A stretch of DNA of 64,000 bases, taken from NCBI GenBank assembly GCA_933207985.1, contig OW240913.1:273548681-273612680 (forward strand). Direction: 5' to 3'. A program made the position numbers and the translations under genes. This stretch comes from Pelobates cultripes (Eukaryota > Chordata > Amphibia > Anura > Pelobatidae). This document shows, one piece after another, positions 63,933 to 64,000 of the stretch (its first letter is position 1; the number at the start of each line of letters is the position of its first letter). The notes under the pieces are model-generated. The model did no database searches. It was not told where the DNA came from and worked only from the letters and a program-made list of their open reading frames with translations.

Positions 63933-64000
63933 CACAAAGGGGCTAAGGAAGGGACAAAAGAGACAGACCAGGGCTTGGGAAAGAAGCACTTAGAGGGGCA

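Overview
The window is animal nuclear DNA, almost certainly from a frog (Anura). It is AT-rich and dense with transposon relics. The relics are typical of frogs: many TTAA-flanked MITEs starting TTAAAGG (Xenopus T2/Kolobok-like), Tc1/mariner copies with long terminal repeats, hAT elements with 8-bp target duplications, L1/Tx1- and L2/CR1-clade LINEs, and Penelope-like pieces. The species cannot be determined. There is no bacterial gene, operon or CRISPR array.

The only host gene found is ATG5 (autophagy protein 5) on the + strand. Three internal coding exons lie at 5469-5547, 14909-15071 and 51181-51275. They correspond to human residues 80-105, 106-159 (plus one base) and 160-191. All three keep AG/GT splice borders and compatible phases. 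The middle exon carries the lysine that accepts ATG12 (human K130). Upstream exons (residues 1-79) and the two downstream exons (from residue 192) were not found here, so the window is an interior slice of a very large gene. The introns measure 9.4 kb and 36.1 kb, plus more than 12.7 kb running off the right edge.

Layout: 1-1322, a Tc1 relic holding an L2-type tail and a MITE. 1.3-5.5 kb, intron with a MITE and a pogo/Tigger-like element. 5.5-14.9 kb (first intron), MITEs, an L2/CR1 reverse-transcriptase relic and a minus-strand L1 relic. 15.1-51.2 kb (giant intron): a hAT with a nested MITE; a complex repeat with a purine-rich array and a 174-bp hairpin MITE; a 1.3-kb CA/TA minisatellite in both orientations; a MITE split by an LTR; a plus-strand L1; a nearly full-length dead Tc1; Penelope pieces with hammerhead-ribozyme-like motifs; a hAT with a 374-bp tandem duplication; and a solo LTR. 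51.3-64 kb: another minisatellite, several MITEs, an L1 inserted into a MITE with a 16-bp target duplication, and L2- and hAT-type tails at the right edge.

None of the transposon proteins is intact, so the repeats look like non-autonomous or dead copies. No promoter, tRNA or rRNA was recognised. The most unusual items are the hammerhead-like motifs in the Penelope repeats, the fully resolved nested insertions, and the two large minisatellites.
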